Below are positions 1-8,542 of a stretch of DNA of 64,000 bases, piece by piece. Position numbers and translations under genes: made by a program. Source of the stretch: Candidatus Accumulibacter similis. Lineage in GTDB: Bacteria > Pseudomonadota > Gammaproteobacteria > Burkholderiales > Rhodocyclaceae. Position 1 is the stretch's first letter, and the number at the start of each line of letters is the position of its first letter. The stretch is from contig CP054595.1 of assembly GCA_013347225.1 (NCBI GenBank), positions 4,336,415-4,400,414 on the forward strand. The letters are read 5' to 3'. The notes beneath the pieces were generated by a model that was not told the DNA's origin, did not search any database, and saw only the letters and a program-made list of their open reading frames with translations.

Positions 1-204
1 CGAGCTGTGCTGCATGCGGCCCTTGAGGGCCGTGAATTCCTCGCGCACACGCGCCAGTGCCGCTTCAAAGCGGGCAACCTCCTTGTCCACCATTCGCGGC
101 GAGATCACCAGATGGGAGACCTCGAGCGTCGCGTGCGACATCAGGTGCGCCTGGCCAATCGCGATGCCGGCTGATACCGGCAGGCCATGCAGGGTAAAAC
201 TCAT
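1..204 (-). CDS. ptsI: PTS enzyme I (PEP-protein phosphotransferase), N-terminal part, cut by window edge
   Basis: The first 68 residues of enzyme I are present and the gene runs off the left edge. Enzyme I takes phosphate from phosphoenolpyruvate and passes it to HPr in the cytoplasm. The N-terminus MSFTLHGLPVSAGIAIGQAH has the Gly/Ala-rich opening strand typical of the family. The active-site His lies beyond the window. The ATG sits 7 bp after the HPr stop, so the gene is the last visible cistron of a PTS operon. No sugar permease domains are present, which suggests a regulatory PTS. Confidence 0.9.
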   Translation of the reverse strand, partial: MSFTLHGLPVSAGIAIGQAHLMSHATLEVSHLVISPRMVDKEVARFEAALARVREEFTALKGRMQHSS

Positions 205-211
205 GCCGGGT

Positions 212-481
212 TCACTCCGCCTCTCCGAAGCGGCTGGCGATCAGTTCAAGGATTGCCTGATTCGCCGCCTGCTCATCAGCACCGTCGGTTTCGACGATCA
301 CCGTCGCCCCCTTTCCGGCCGCCAGCATCATCACGCCCATGATGCTCTTGGCGTTGATCCGGCGACTCCCCTTCTCCATCCAGACGTCGCTGGCAAAACC
401 GCCCGCAAGCTGCGTCAGCTTCGCTGAAGCGCGGGCGTGCAACCCCAGCTTGTTGAGGATTTCGGCCTCGGCACGTACCAT
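212..481 (-). CDS. ptsH: Phosphocarrier protein HPr
   Basis: An 89-aa HPr that relays phosphate from enzyme I to an EIIA. The phosphorylated His15 lies in LGLHARAS (residues 12-19), and the regulatory serine Ser46 is in the conserved AKSIMGV segment. Length matches the family. It starts directly after the EIIA stop and is followed 7 bp later by ptsI. Ser46 raises the possibility of HPr kinase control, as in many betaproteobacteria, but hprK is not in this window. Confidence 0.95.
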   Translation of the reverse strand: MVRAEAEILNKLGLHARASAKLTQLAGGFASDVWMEKGSRRINAKSIMGVMMLAAGKGATVIVETDGADEQAANQAILELIASRFGEAE

Positions 482-895
482 TCAACCCTCCGTGGTTCCA
501 GTGCCGAGCGCCGGCGGCAACCTGACCACGCCGTCACGAGCACCGCTGATCGCCTTCTGCAACATGGTTTCCATTCCTCGCTCGCGATACGTCAGTGCAC
601 GCAGCAACATCGGCAGGCTGACCCCGGAGACACCTTCGACACGACCCGGGTCAAGCAACTTGAGCGTCAGGTTGCCCGGCGTGGCGCCGAAGACATCGGT
701 CATCACCAGGACGCCCTCGCCGCCGTCCACCTCCTTCAGCAACAGCCGCGCCAACGGCAGGATGTCGAGCGGGTCATCCTGGGCTGCGACACCGAGCTGC
801 GCGATCAGCGGCGGTCGCTTGTTGAGTACGTGACAGACGTTCTGAATGAGACTCTCGCCGAGGGTCCCGTGCGTCACCAGAAATACACCGATCAT
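482..895 (-). CDS. PTS EIIA component, mannose/fructose family
   Basis: A 137-aa stand-alone EIIA of the mannose family with the phospho-acceptor His9 in the opening VTHG motif. It is the first cistron of EIIA-HPr-enzyme I and abuts HPr without a gap. No IIB, IIC or IID partners are visible, so it probably works as a signalling acceptor and not in sugar uptake. That arrangement is common in betaproteobacteria. The regulatory role is inferred from context. Confidence 0.9.
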   Translation of the reverse strand: MIGVFLVTHGTLGESLIQNVCHVLNKRPPLIAQLGVAAQDDPLDILPLARLLLKEVDGGEGVLVMTDVFGATPGNLTLKLLDPGRVEGVSGVSLPMLLRALTYRERGMETMLQKAISGARDGVVRLPPALGTGTTEG

Positions 896-970
896 TGCAG
901 CATCCTTCGCGACAGGCCGCCATTCTAAGCCATTCCGCCGCCCTCTCGGCGGCGATCACCGCGCCGTGCC

Positions 971-2011
971 TCAGGGCACGACCTCGAGCACCGGCGGTGA
1001 GGCGCCAACGAACTGCAGGCGGCCCTGCATCGCCTGGCTGATCTGCCAGCGTCCGTCGCCGTCCACCCGCAGGACATGCGCCACCTGCAAGCGCCGGGCG
1101 AGCTGCGGCCAGTCACTACCGGCGATGAACAAGGGCTTCGTCGCAGCGTCCGAGAGAGTTCCGGCGGCCGGACGTGCCGTCACCAGCACCGTCAGGGCCT
1201 GTGTGCCGGATGCCGGCCGGCCACTGCGCGGATCGAGGAGATGCGCGTAGCGCCTGCCCGCGACCTCGAAGTAGCGCTGATAATCACCCGAGGTACCGAC
1301 CGCCTCGCCATCGTCAAGCTCGATCGTCGCCATCGGTCCGGGCTGCCGCGGGTGCTGGACTCCCACACGCCAACGCTGGCCGTTGCGGCTACCGAGAACC
1401 ATCACGTTGCCGCCGATGTTGAGCAGCGCATTGCTGACTCCGCGTGCCCGCAGGATGCTCGTCGCACGATCGAGCGCGACTCCCTTGAGATAGCCGCCGA
1501 AATCGAGCGCCAGTTCGCGCTGCCGGCTGCTCACCTGCAGCCCGCTGAGGAGCAGGTCGGCAATGCCCGGCCGCGCGCTGCGCCAGGCCGCCACCGCGGT
1601 CTCGTCCGGCAGGCTGCCCGGCAAGTCGTCCGACTGGAACCCCCAGAGACCGATCAGGCGACCGATGCCGGGATCGAACAGTCCGTCGCTGAGCCGCGCC
1701 AGGCGTTGCGCATCGGCCAGCAGTTCCGCCATCTCCTCGCTCACCACCTGCGGTCTGCCGGCCGCGAGGGCGGCGTTGAGCGTGCTCAGTTCGGATGGCT
1801 TCCAGGCGTGGTAGGTGCGGTGCAGGCGATCGAACTCGCGCAGCACCGCCGCCGCCGCCGGCCGTGCCTGTGCGTCGGGCAGACCGGCGATCAGCACTTC
1901 GACGCGGGTGCCGAAAACGAATGCCTCCTGCTGGTGCAGCGGCGCCCGGCTGCAGCCGGCCACGAGGATCCAGAGCAGCAGACCGGCGAAGCTCAGTCTG
2001 CGGCCACGCAC
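971..2011 (-). CDS. apbE: FAD:protein FMN transferase (ApbE), lipoprotein
   Basis: ApbE covalently attaches FMN from FAD to threonines of target flavoproteins outside the cytoplasm. I place the start at a GTG at 2011 with GGAG 5 nt upstream; it gives 346 residues with a hydrophobic N-terminus and a lipobox LVAGC (Cys20). It overlaps the gshB stop by 19 bp. A longer frame from 2083 is possible but would bury the signal peptide. The ApbE fold is recognisable from the LxxTYxxW-type N-terminal region and the D-G-DAxSTALF-like segment near the C-terminus (SDAATKPLF). No flavoprotein target is adjacent, so its substrate is unknown. Confidence 0.85.
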   Translation of the reverse strand: MRGRRLSFAGLLLWILVAGCSRAPLHQQEAFVFGTRVEVLIAGLPDAQARPAAAAVLREFDRLHRTYHAWKPSELSTLNAALAAGRPQVVSEEMAELLADAQRLARLSDGLFDPGIGRLIGLWGFQSDDLPGSLPDETAVAAWRSARPGIADLLLSGLQVSSRQRELALDFGGYLKGVALDRATSILRARGVSNALLNIGGNVMVLGSRNGQRWRVGVQHPRQPGPMATIELDDGEAVGTSGDYQRYFEVAGRRYAHLLDPRSGRPASGTQALTVLVTARPAAGTLSDAATKPLFIAGSDWPQLARRLQVAHVLRVDGDGRWQISQAMQGRLQFVGASPPVLEVVP

Positions 2012-2946
2012 CGACGCTCCAGCGCGGCAACGAACAGGGCTGCGGCGTCGAAACCTGTCTGTTCCGCAATTTCCACCATGCACGTCGGACTGGTGACGTT
2101 GATCTCGGTCAACCAGTCGCCAATGACATCAAGACCAACCAGCAGCAGGCCACGGGCTGCGAGGACCGGCGCCAGCGTCGTCGCGATCTCGAGGTCACGC
2201 GAACTCAGCGGCTGCGCCACACCCTTGCCGCCGGCAGCGAGGTTGCCACGCGTCTCGCCGGCCTTCGGAATTCGTGCCAGGCAGTACGGAACCACTTCGC
2301 CAGCGACGAGCAGGACGCGCTTGTCGCCGTCGGCAATCTCGGGAATGTAGCGCTGCGCCATGATCGTGCGCGCACCGTTGTGCGTCAGCGTCTCGACGAT
2401 CACGTTGCGGTTCGGATCGTCGTGGCGCACGTGAAAGACCTCGCTGCCACCCATGCCGCCGAGTGGCTTGAGGATCACGTCGCGCTCGGCTTCGATGAAG
2501 GAGTGGATGATGCCGGCGTCACGGGCGACCGTCGTCGGCACCGCGAACCGGGCGAACTCGGTGATCGACAGCTTTTCCGGATGATCCCGCAGGGCACGGG
2601 GCCGGTTGAAGACCCGCGCGCCCTCGGCTTCCGCGCGCTCGAGCAACCAGGTGGCGGTCACATACTCGATATCGAAGGGCGGATCCTTGCGCATCAGCAC
2701 GGCGCGAAAATCGCGCAGGGCGACGACGTGCCGATCGACCTCGACGAACCACTCGACATCGTCGGCCAGCATCTCGAGGTGCACCGCTTCGGCACACACG
2801 CCATGCAGCGGGGACCAGTGGATCGCCTCCTGCTGGATCGTCCAAACGGCATGTCCGGCCGCCTGCGCCGCGCGCATGATGGCGATGCTCGTGTCCTTGT
2901 AGGCTTTCAGCGACTGCAGGCGGTCGACGATGAATGCTATGCGCAC
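1993..2946 (-). CDS. gshB: Glutathione synthetase
   Basis: ATP-grasp enzyme joining gamma-glutamylcysteine and glycine to make glutathione. The GTG start at 2946 gives 317 residues, the usual GshB length, and begins VRIAFIVDRLQSLKAYKDTS. It overlaps the end of gshA by 10 bp, which suggests translational coupling. The ATP-grasp core is visible as VILKPLGGMGGSEVFHV, followed by MAQRYIPEI and the C-terminal EINVTSPT metal/substrate segment. With gshA it forms the complete glutathione pathway. Confidence 0.95.
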   Translation of the reverse strand: MRIAFIVDRLQSLKAYKDTSIAIMRAAQAAGHAVWTIQQEAIHWSPLHGVCAEAVHLEMLADDVEWFVEVDRHVVALRDFRAVLMRKDPPFDIEYVTATWLLERAEAEGARVFNRPRALRDHPEKLSITEFARFAVPTTVARDAGIIHSFIEAERDVILKPLGGMGGSEVFHVRHDDPNRNVIVETLTHNGARTIMAQRYIPEIADGDKRVLLVAGEVVPYCLARIPKAGETRGNLAAGGKGVAQPLSSRDLEIATTLAPVLAARGLLLVGLDVIGDWLTEINVTSPTCMVEIAEQTGFDAAALFVAALERRCVAAD

Positions 2947-4247
2947 GGCAGCGGCTCCTTGACGGGGGCAGTACGTTCCAGCTCGACCGATGCAGCGAGC
3001 TGCGCCAGTCGGGCGACGACCCCATAAACGTAGAAACGGTTCGGCGCCGCGTCCGGGTTCTGGCAATGGTCGGGCAGCGAGCAACTGGTGGCAAAAGCGA
3101 GTGGCTGAAAATGCATCCCCGGCGCGTTCAGGTTCTCGTCCGGACCACGGCCGCTATGAACGCGGTAGAAGCCACCGACGACGAAGCGGTCGATCATGTA
3201 GACGACCGGCTCGGCGACCCCCTCGTCGCTGCCGCTGCCGACCCGTTCGAAGCTATGCACGCCTTCCTGGATGATGACCTGGGAAACCGCCAGGCCCTCC
3301 TTGATCACCGACATCTTGTTGCGCTGCCGGCGGCTGAGGCCGGTCACCTGCGACGCATCCTTGACCGTCATGACGCCCATGCCATAGGTTCCAGCGTCTG
3401 CCTTGACCACCACGTACGGGGTTTCCTCGATCCCGTACTGCCGGTACTTCTCGCGAATCAGCTCGAGCACCGCGTCGACATTGGCAGCGAGGCACTCCTC
3501 CCCTTGCCGCTCATGAAAGTTGACACTGCTGCAGACCGAAAAGTAGGGGTTGATCCGCCATGGGTCGATGCCGGTCAGCCGCGCGAAATCGCCCGCCACC
3601 TCGTCGTAAGCGGCAAAATGGTTCGATTTTCGGCGCAACGCCCACCCGGCATGCAGCGGCGGCAGGACGAACTGCCCCTCGATATCGCGCAGCACCTCGG
3701 GGATACCCGCCGAAAGATCGTTGTTGAGCAGAATGGCACAGGGCTCGAAGCCGCTCAGTCCGAGCCGCGACCCACTGCGCTGCAGCGGTTCCAGGAGCAA
3801 CGTCGTGCCATCGCCGAGCGACACCTGCGTCGGCCGGTCGATTCCGGGCAGCAGCGATCCGAGACGAACCTCAAGCCCGGTCAGGCGGAGAAACGTCGCG
3901 ATCTGGGCAACGTTCTGCAGATAGAAGAGGTTGCGCGTATGGTTTTCGGGGATCAGCAGCAAGCGCTTCGCGTCCGGGCAGATGCGGTCCACCGCCGTCA
4001 TCGCGGCCTGGACGCAGAGCGGCAGGAAGGTGGCGTCGAGGTTGTTGAAGCCGCCGGGAAACAGGTTCATGTCCACCGGCGCCAGCTTGAAACCTGCATT
4101 GCGCAGATCGACCGAGCCATAGAACGGCGGCGTGTGCTCCTGCCACTGACCGCGGAACCAGCGCTCGATCTCGGGCATGAGGTCAAGGAAACGCCTTTCG
4201 ATCTCCAGCAGCGGGCCGTCAAGTGCAGTTTTCAGACGTGGAACCAT
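2937..4247 (-). CDS. gshA: Glutamate-cysteine ligase (Acidithiobacillus/betaproteobacterial type)
   Basis: Catalyses the first step of glutathione synthesis. The protein is 436 aa from the ATG at 4247, which has AGGAG upstream. It belongs to the GshA family described from Acidithiobacillus ferrooxidans and not the enterobacterial GshA family. Recognisable segments include FYGSVDLRNAGFKLAPVDMN near the N-terminus, YVVVKADAGTYGMGVM in the ATP-binding middle and a Cys-containing C-terminus. A longer frame to 4334 lacks a good ribosome binding site. It precedes and overlaps gshB. A second, unrelated gamma-glutamyl ligase-like gene (GCS2 family) lies at 15081-16223. Confidence 0.92.
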   Translation of the reverse strand: MVPRLKTALDGPLLEIERRFLDLMPEIERWFRGQWQEHTPPFYGSVDLRNAGFKLAPVDMNLFPGGFNNLDATFLPLCVQAAMTAVDRICPDAKRLLLIPENHTRNLFYLQNVAQIATFLRLTGLEVRLGSLLPGIDRPTQVSLGDGTTLLLEPLQRSGSRLGLSGFEPCAILLNNDLSAGIPEVLRDIEGQFVLPPLHAGWALRRKSNHFAAYDEVAGDFARLTGIDPWRINPYFSVCSSVNFHERQGEECLAANVDAVLELIREKYRQYGIEETPYVVVKADAGTYGMGVMTVKDASQVTGLSRRQRNKMSVIKEGLAVSQVIIQEGVHSFERVGSGSDEGVAEPVVYMIDRFVVGGFYRVHSGRGPDENLNAPGMHFQPLAFATSCSLPDHCQNPDAAPNRFYVYGVVARLAQLAASVELERTAPVKEPLPCA

Positions 4248-4343
4248 GGGCTGAACTTCTCCTCGCGGATGCGCCCATCCGCTTTCGTCGGCGCCCGGAG
4301 GCGCAACGCGCGGCTGCCAGGGGCCGCGCTGCAATCGTTCATT

Positions 4344-5624
4344 CTACACCGGGGGTGGCAACAGGGCTCGCAGTGGCCCGGGAAGCGGAGTCTGCTCGAG
4401 GCTGCGCTGAGCGAACAGGAAGCGGCCGTCGCAAACGAAGCCGAGGTCGGTCCAGTCGACGCTGTTCAGCGCATCCGCCAGCTTCTGCACGGCAAGCAAC
4501 GGATCGTGCGGAAAGATCGCCAGCACCGAGCCATCATAATGCGTACAGGGATGGCAGAAGAAGGGTCGCGAACTGCGCGTCTTGCTGTTGACATAGACCC
4601 GTGGCAGCGCCGACTGGTGGTAGCCGCGGCCCCAATGCCACCAGTTCGATTCGTCGAAGGGTCGGATGCGGCGCGTGATCAGGCGCTCCTTGTGCGGCAG
4701 CAGGACTGCCGGCGGCGGTTCGCCGGCTTCACACCAGAGCATGCGCCGCGTCGTGCCGGTGCGCACCGTCGACGAGCAGACGAAGTCGCGGTTGCCATAG
4801 AGTTCGCTGGCGTAGAGGTCATCCGCTCCCGAGACGGCGCCGACCTTGACGAAGGCGATGTCGGCCAGACGCAATTCGTAATCGCCGCGTGTGAACAGCA
4901 GGTGCCCACCGCTCTCGACGAAATGGCGCTCGTCCCACTGCAGCCGCACCAGCCCTGCCAGCCCATCGGCAACGCCCTGTGCCGCGTAGCGCGTCCGGCG
5001 CGAGAAATTGCCGCGCTCGAAACGCCAGATGGCGCAATTCGGGGTCGCATCGTCGAACAGCCTGGAATCGCCGAGCTCGACGAAATCGGTGATCGTCCCC
5101 GTCGCGTACAGCAGGCGGTTGAGCGGCACCGCCGACGTTGCCTTGAGGAAGTCGCGCGGCGTGATGAAGACGAGTTCACCGCCGGGCGCGAGATGCCGCA
5201 GGCACTTCTCGATGAAGAACAGGTAAAGATTGGCACGTCCGTCGAGCACGCTGCGCCGGACGAGGCGACGGGTTGCGACGGCGATGTCCTGGTAACGTAC
5301 ATAGGGCGGGTTGCCGATAACCGTGGCGAACGACTCAGCATCGGGCAGGGCAAAGAAGTCCATGACGCGCGCGCCCGGCGGCGCATGCCGCGGATCGATC
5401 TCGACCCCGACGGCGAAGGGGAAATGCTGCAGAAAGGCACCGTCGCCGCAGGCGGGCTCGAGCACGCGGCCACGATTGCGCACCAGCGAGAGCATCACGT
5501 CGACGATCGCCGGCGGGGTGAATACCTGGCCAAGGCGGCTGACGTCCAGTTCCGGCTGCGCGGCCACGGTCAAGCTCCCCGTCGCCGCGTCGTCGGCGCG
5601 CTCGCCAGCGCTGGTCCCAGCCAT
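4344..5624 (-). CDS. N6-adenine DNA methyltransferase, orphan
   Basis: A 426-aa class I SAM-dependent methyltransferase. The LGQVFTPPAIVDVML segment (31-45), the SAM motif VLEPACGDGAF (54-64) and the catalytic motif NPPY (105-108) mark an adenine-specific DNA methylase of the TaqI/Eco57I type. The C-terminal half would carry sequence recognition. No restriction endonuclease or hsdS-like gene is adjacent, so it is either solitary or regulatory. I prefer the ATG at 5624 over a GTG at 5645. It lies between creA and gshA on the same strand. Recognition sequence unknown. Confidence 0.82.
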   Translation of the reverse strand: MAGTSAGERADDAATGSLTVAAQPELDVSRLGQVFTPPAIVDVMLSLVRNRGRVLEPACGDGAFLQHFPFAVGVEIDPRHAPPGARVMDFFALPDAESFATVIGNPPYVRYQDIAVATRRLVRRSVLDGRANLYLFFIEKCLRHLAPGGELVFITPRDFLKATSAVPLNRLLYATGTITDFVELGDSRLFDDATPNCAIWRFERGNFSRRTRYAAQGVADGLAGLVRLQWDERHFVESGGHLLFTRGDYELRLADIAFVKVGAVSGADDLYASELYGNRDFVCSSTVRTGTTRRMLWCEAGEPPPAVLLPHKERLITRRIRPFDESNWWHWGRGYHQSALPRVYVNSKTRSSRPFFCHPCTHYDGSVLAIFPHDPLLAVQKLADALNSVDWTDLGFVCDGRFLFAQRSLEQTPLPGPLRALLPPPV

Positions 5625-5655
5625 CGCCGGCCCCCGGCAGGCCACATGCGCACCA

Positions 5656-6135
5656 TCAGCGCCCGCCCCAAGGCATTACCGGCACCGTTGAAATGCTGTT
5701 CGCCGGTGCGCCGTCGATCAGCTTGCGACTGATCGCCAGATAGACCAGCGTCCGGTTCGCCTCGTCCCACATCCGGACGACGCGTGTTTCCTTGAACAGG
5801 ACCGATGTATCGCCCGAGAAGACCGTAGCCTCATTCGGCAGCTTCTCCGGCAGACTGATCGGACCGGTTTGCCGGCAGGCAAGCGCGAACTGCGAGGGAT
5901 CTTCGGCCAGGCCGAGCGAACCACTGACGCCGCCGGTTCTCGCCTGACTGACGTGACAGGTCACACCCGGCACTTTCGGGTCGGGAAAACTCTCGACGCA
6001 GACGCGGTGGTTGGCTCCGACCAGCTTCCACTCGGTCGTCACGCACCCCACCTGCTCCGCCTGTACGGCGCCGGACACGACGGCGCACACCGCGCCGGCG
6101 GCAATGAAGCGAAATCCGTTGGTCCTGCTGCGCAT
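5656..6135 (-). CDS. creA: CreA family periplasmic protein
   Basis: 159 aa with a clear signal peptide (residues 1-26, ending AVQA). The mature part carries the CreA-family pattern: VGCVTTEWKLVGANHRVCVE, then DPKVPGVTCHVSQARTGG, then NEATVFSGDTSVLFKETRVVRMWD. CreA is conserved in proteobacteria but its biochemical role is not established. Two or three cysteines could form disulfides in the periplasm. It follows parC by 39 bp on the same strand. Confidence 0.88.
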   Translation of the reverse strand: MRSRTNGFRFIAAGAVCAVVSGAVQAEQVGCVTTEWKLVGANHRVCVESFPDPKVPGVTCHVSQARTGGVSGSLGLAEDPSQFALACRQTGPISLPEKLPNEATVFSGDTSVLFKETRVVRMWDEANRTLVYLAISRKLIDGAPANSISTVPVMPWGGR

Positions 6136-6174
6136 GCTCCCTCTCCTTCAGGCAAGGCCGCCGCTGGCCGCAGT

Positions 6175-8517
6175 TCAACCGGGCCAGTGGTCGAGCGTGA
6201 TGTTGCTGATCTGCCCGACCGACGAACCACGGCGGGCGCGTTGACCAAGGTGTCGTTCCTCCGACACGAGCGTCTTCGGCCGATTGCGTACGGTTCCCCG
6301 GATCGCCAGCCGCGGCCCGCTGGTCGCAATCACCGCGCGCAACGATTCTCCCGCATGCAGGCCGATGATCTGCACCCCCTTGCCGCTCGCGAGGCGCTTC
6401 ATCTGCTCGAGCGGAAAGACCAGCAGGCGACCGTCGCTGGAGAGCGCACCGAGATGGTCCGTGCCGGCGAGGCGGAGCAGCGGCAGAATGCTGGCGCCGT
6501 CCTCGACGGTGACCACTGCCTTGCCGGCCTTTTGCCGCGACAGCAGATCGCCGTAGGTACAGATGAAACCATAGCCCGACGTCTTGGCGACCAGGATCGC
6601 GTCGTCCGGCTGACCGCTGAGGACATGTGCAATCCGGCCGCTGCCGAGGTCGACGAAGGAAGAGAGCGGCGCGCCCATGCCGCGACCGTCGGGCAGGCTG
6701 GCGACCGCCACGGTAAACGCCCGCCCCTCGGTCGAAATGATCACCAGCGAGTCGACCGACCGGCATTCCAGAGCCGACCCCGCCCGATCGCCGTCCTTGA
6801 AGGCAACGCCGGAAAGATCGAGCCCGTGTCCCTGTCGGACACGCGCCCAGCCCTTCTCGGAAATGATCACGGTCACCGCTTCATCGCTGACGGCAGCCAC
6901 CTCGGAGCGCGAAGCCGTCGCCGCCGCTTCGATGACCGTCCGCCGCGCGTCGCCGTACTTCTCGGCGTCGGCCTTGATCTCGCGCATCACCTGTCGCCGC
7001 AACAGCGCATCGCTGCCCAGCAGTTTCAGCAGGCCCGCACGCTCGCTGCGCAGCCGCTCGAGTTCCTGTTCGATGCGGATCCCCTCGAGCCTGGCCAGTT
7101 GCCGCAGACGGATCTCGAGAATGTCTTCCGCCTGCCGATCGGAGAGCGCAAAGCGGGCAATCAGGGCCGCCTTGGGATCGTCGGATTCGCGAATGATGCG
7201 GATCACTTCGTCGATGTTGAGAAAGACGATGTGCCGGCCTTCGAGAATGTGAATGCGATCATCGGCCTTCTGCAGGCGGTGGCCGGTCCGCCGGTGCACC
7301 GTCCGGATGCGGAAGGTGCACCACTCACCGAGCAGTTCGGGCAACGACTTCTGGCACGGGCGGCCGTCGATGCCGACGGCGACGAGGTTGATCGGTGCCG
7401 AGGTTTCGAGGCTGGTGTGCGCCAGCAGCAGCGCCACGAACTCGTTGCGGTCGATGCGCGAACTGCTCGGCTCGAAGACCAGCCGCACGTCGTCGTCCTT
7501 GCCCGACTCGTCGCGCGCACGGTCGAGCTGTGACGCCATCAGCGTCTTGAGCTGTGCCGCCGACTGGTCGATGCTCTTCCTGCCCGGCTTGACCTGCGGG
7601 TTGAGCAGCGCACCGATCTCCGCCAGCACCTTCGCCGACGAGACGCCGGGTGGCAACTCGCGGAAGACCAGTTGCCAGGCCCCACGTGCCATCTCCTCGA
7701 ACTCGTAGCGCGCCCGCACGCGCAGCGTGCCGCGGCCGGTGCCATAGGCGGCGGCAATGTCGGCCGGCGAGGAAATGATCTGCCCGCCGCCCGGATAATC
7801 CGGCCCGGGTATGTGCTGCAACAGTTGCTCAAGGCCGATCTGCGGTTGCTCGAGCAACTGTATCGCCGCTGCAGCGACCTCGCGCAGATTGTGCGGCGGC
7901 ATCTCGGTCGCCATGCCGACGGCGATGCCCGATGAACCATTGAGCAGGACGAACGGCAGGCGGGCCGGCAGGCAGGCCGGTTCGTCGAAGGAACCGTCGT
8001 AGTTGGGCTGGAAATCGACCGTCCCCTCGCCGAGTTCGGCCAGCAGCAGGTCGGCAATCGGCGTCAGGCGTGCCTCGGTGTAGCGCATCGCCGCCGCGTT
8101 GTCGCCGTCGCGCGAACCGAAGTTGCCCTGCCCGTCGACCAGCGGGTAGCGCAGCATGAAGGGCTGGGCGACGCGCACCATCGCATCGTAGGCCGAGGTG
8201 TCGCCGTGCGGGTGGTACTTGCCGATGACGTCGCCAACGACCCGCGCCGACTTGACCGGTTTCGCCGTCGCCGACAGTCCGAGTTCGCGCATGGCGAAGA
8301 GGACGCGCCGCTGCACGGGTTTCAGACCGTCCTTGACATCCGGCAAGGCACGCCCCTTGACGACCGCCACCGCGTATTCCAGGTAGTCGCGGGCTGCCGA
8401 CTCGTGCAGCAGGATGCTGTCATCGTCCGCTGCGGGCGGCACTGGCGCTTGCGGCGGCACCGTCGGCGGTGATGGCGGCAGATCGGCGAACAGGTCTGGG
8501 GTCGAATCTTTGCTCAC
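6175..8517 (-). CDS. parC: DNA topoisomerase IV subunit A
   Basis: 780-aa ParC, the DNA-cleaving subunit that decatenates chromosomes with ParE. The catalytic tyrosine is Tyr146 in MRYTEARL, and the PVQRRVLFAM and HPHGD segments lie upstream as expected. Positions equivalent to the E. coli quinolone-resistance residues are Thr107 and Asp111. The C-terminal part contains beta-pinwheel repeats. It starts with GTG at 8517, 25 bp after parE, so the two are one transcription unit. The N-terminus carries a Pro-rich extension of about 30 residues. Confidence 0.95.
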   Translation of the reverse strand: MSKDSTPDLFADLPPSPPTVPPQAPVPPAADDDSILLHESAARDYLEYAVAVVKGRALPDVKDGLKPVQRRVLFAMRELGLSATAKPVKSARVVGDVIGKYHPHGDTSAYDAMVRVAQPFMLRYPLVDGQGNFGSRDGDNAAAMRYTEARLTPIADLLLAELGEGTVDFQPNYDGSFDEPACLPARLPFVLLNGSSGIAVGMATEMPPHNLREVAAAAIQLLEQPQIGLEQLLQHIPGPDYPGGGQIISSPADIAAAYGTGRGTLRVRARYEFEEMARGAWQLVFRELPPGVSSAKVLAEIGALLNPQVKPGRKSIDQSAAQLKTLMASQLDRARDESGKDDDVRLVFEPSSSRIDRNEFVALLLAHTSLETSAPINLVAVGIDGRPCQKSLPELLGEWCTFRIRTVHRRTGHRLQKADDRIHILEGRHIVFLNIDEVIRIIRESDDPKAALIARFALSDRQAEDILEIRLRQLARLEGIRIEQELERLRSERAGLLKLLGSDALLRRQVMREIKADAEKYGDARRTVIEAAATASRSEVAAVSDEAVTVIISEKGWARVRQGHGLDLSGVAFKDGDRAGSALECRSVDSLVIISTEGRAFTVAVASLPDGRGMGAPLSSFVDLGSGRIAHVLSGQPDDAILVAKTSGYGFICTYGDLLSRQKAGKAVVTVEDGASILPLLRLAGTDHLGALSSDGRLLVFPLEQMKRLASGKGVQIIGLHAGESLRAVIATSGPRLAIRGTVRNRPKTLVSEERHLGQRARRGSSVGQISNITLDHWPG

Positions 8518-8542
8518 TTGCGGCTCACTCTCGCTCGTCCGA

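Noticed and set aside
2934..5732. 932-codon plus-strand open frame opposite gshA and the methyltransferase
   Set aside because: It is antisense to three clearly homologous genes; long antisense frames are common in GC-rich DNA. No family similarity seen.
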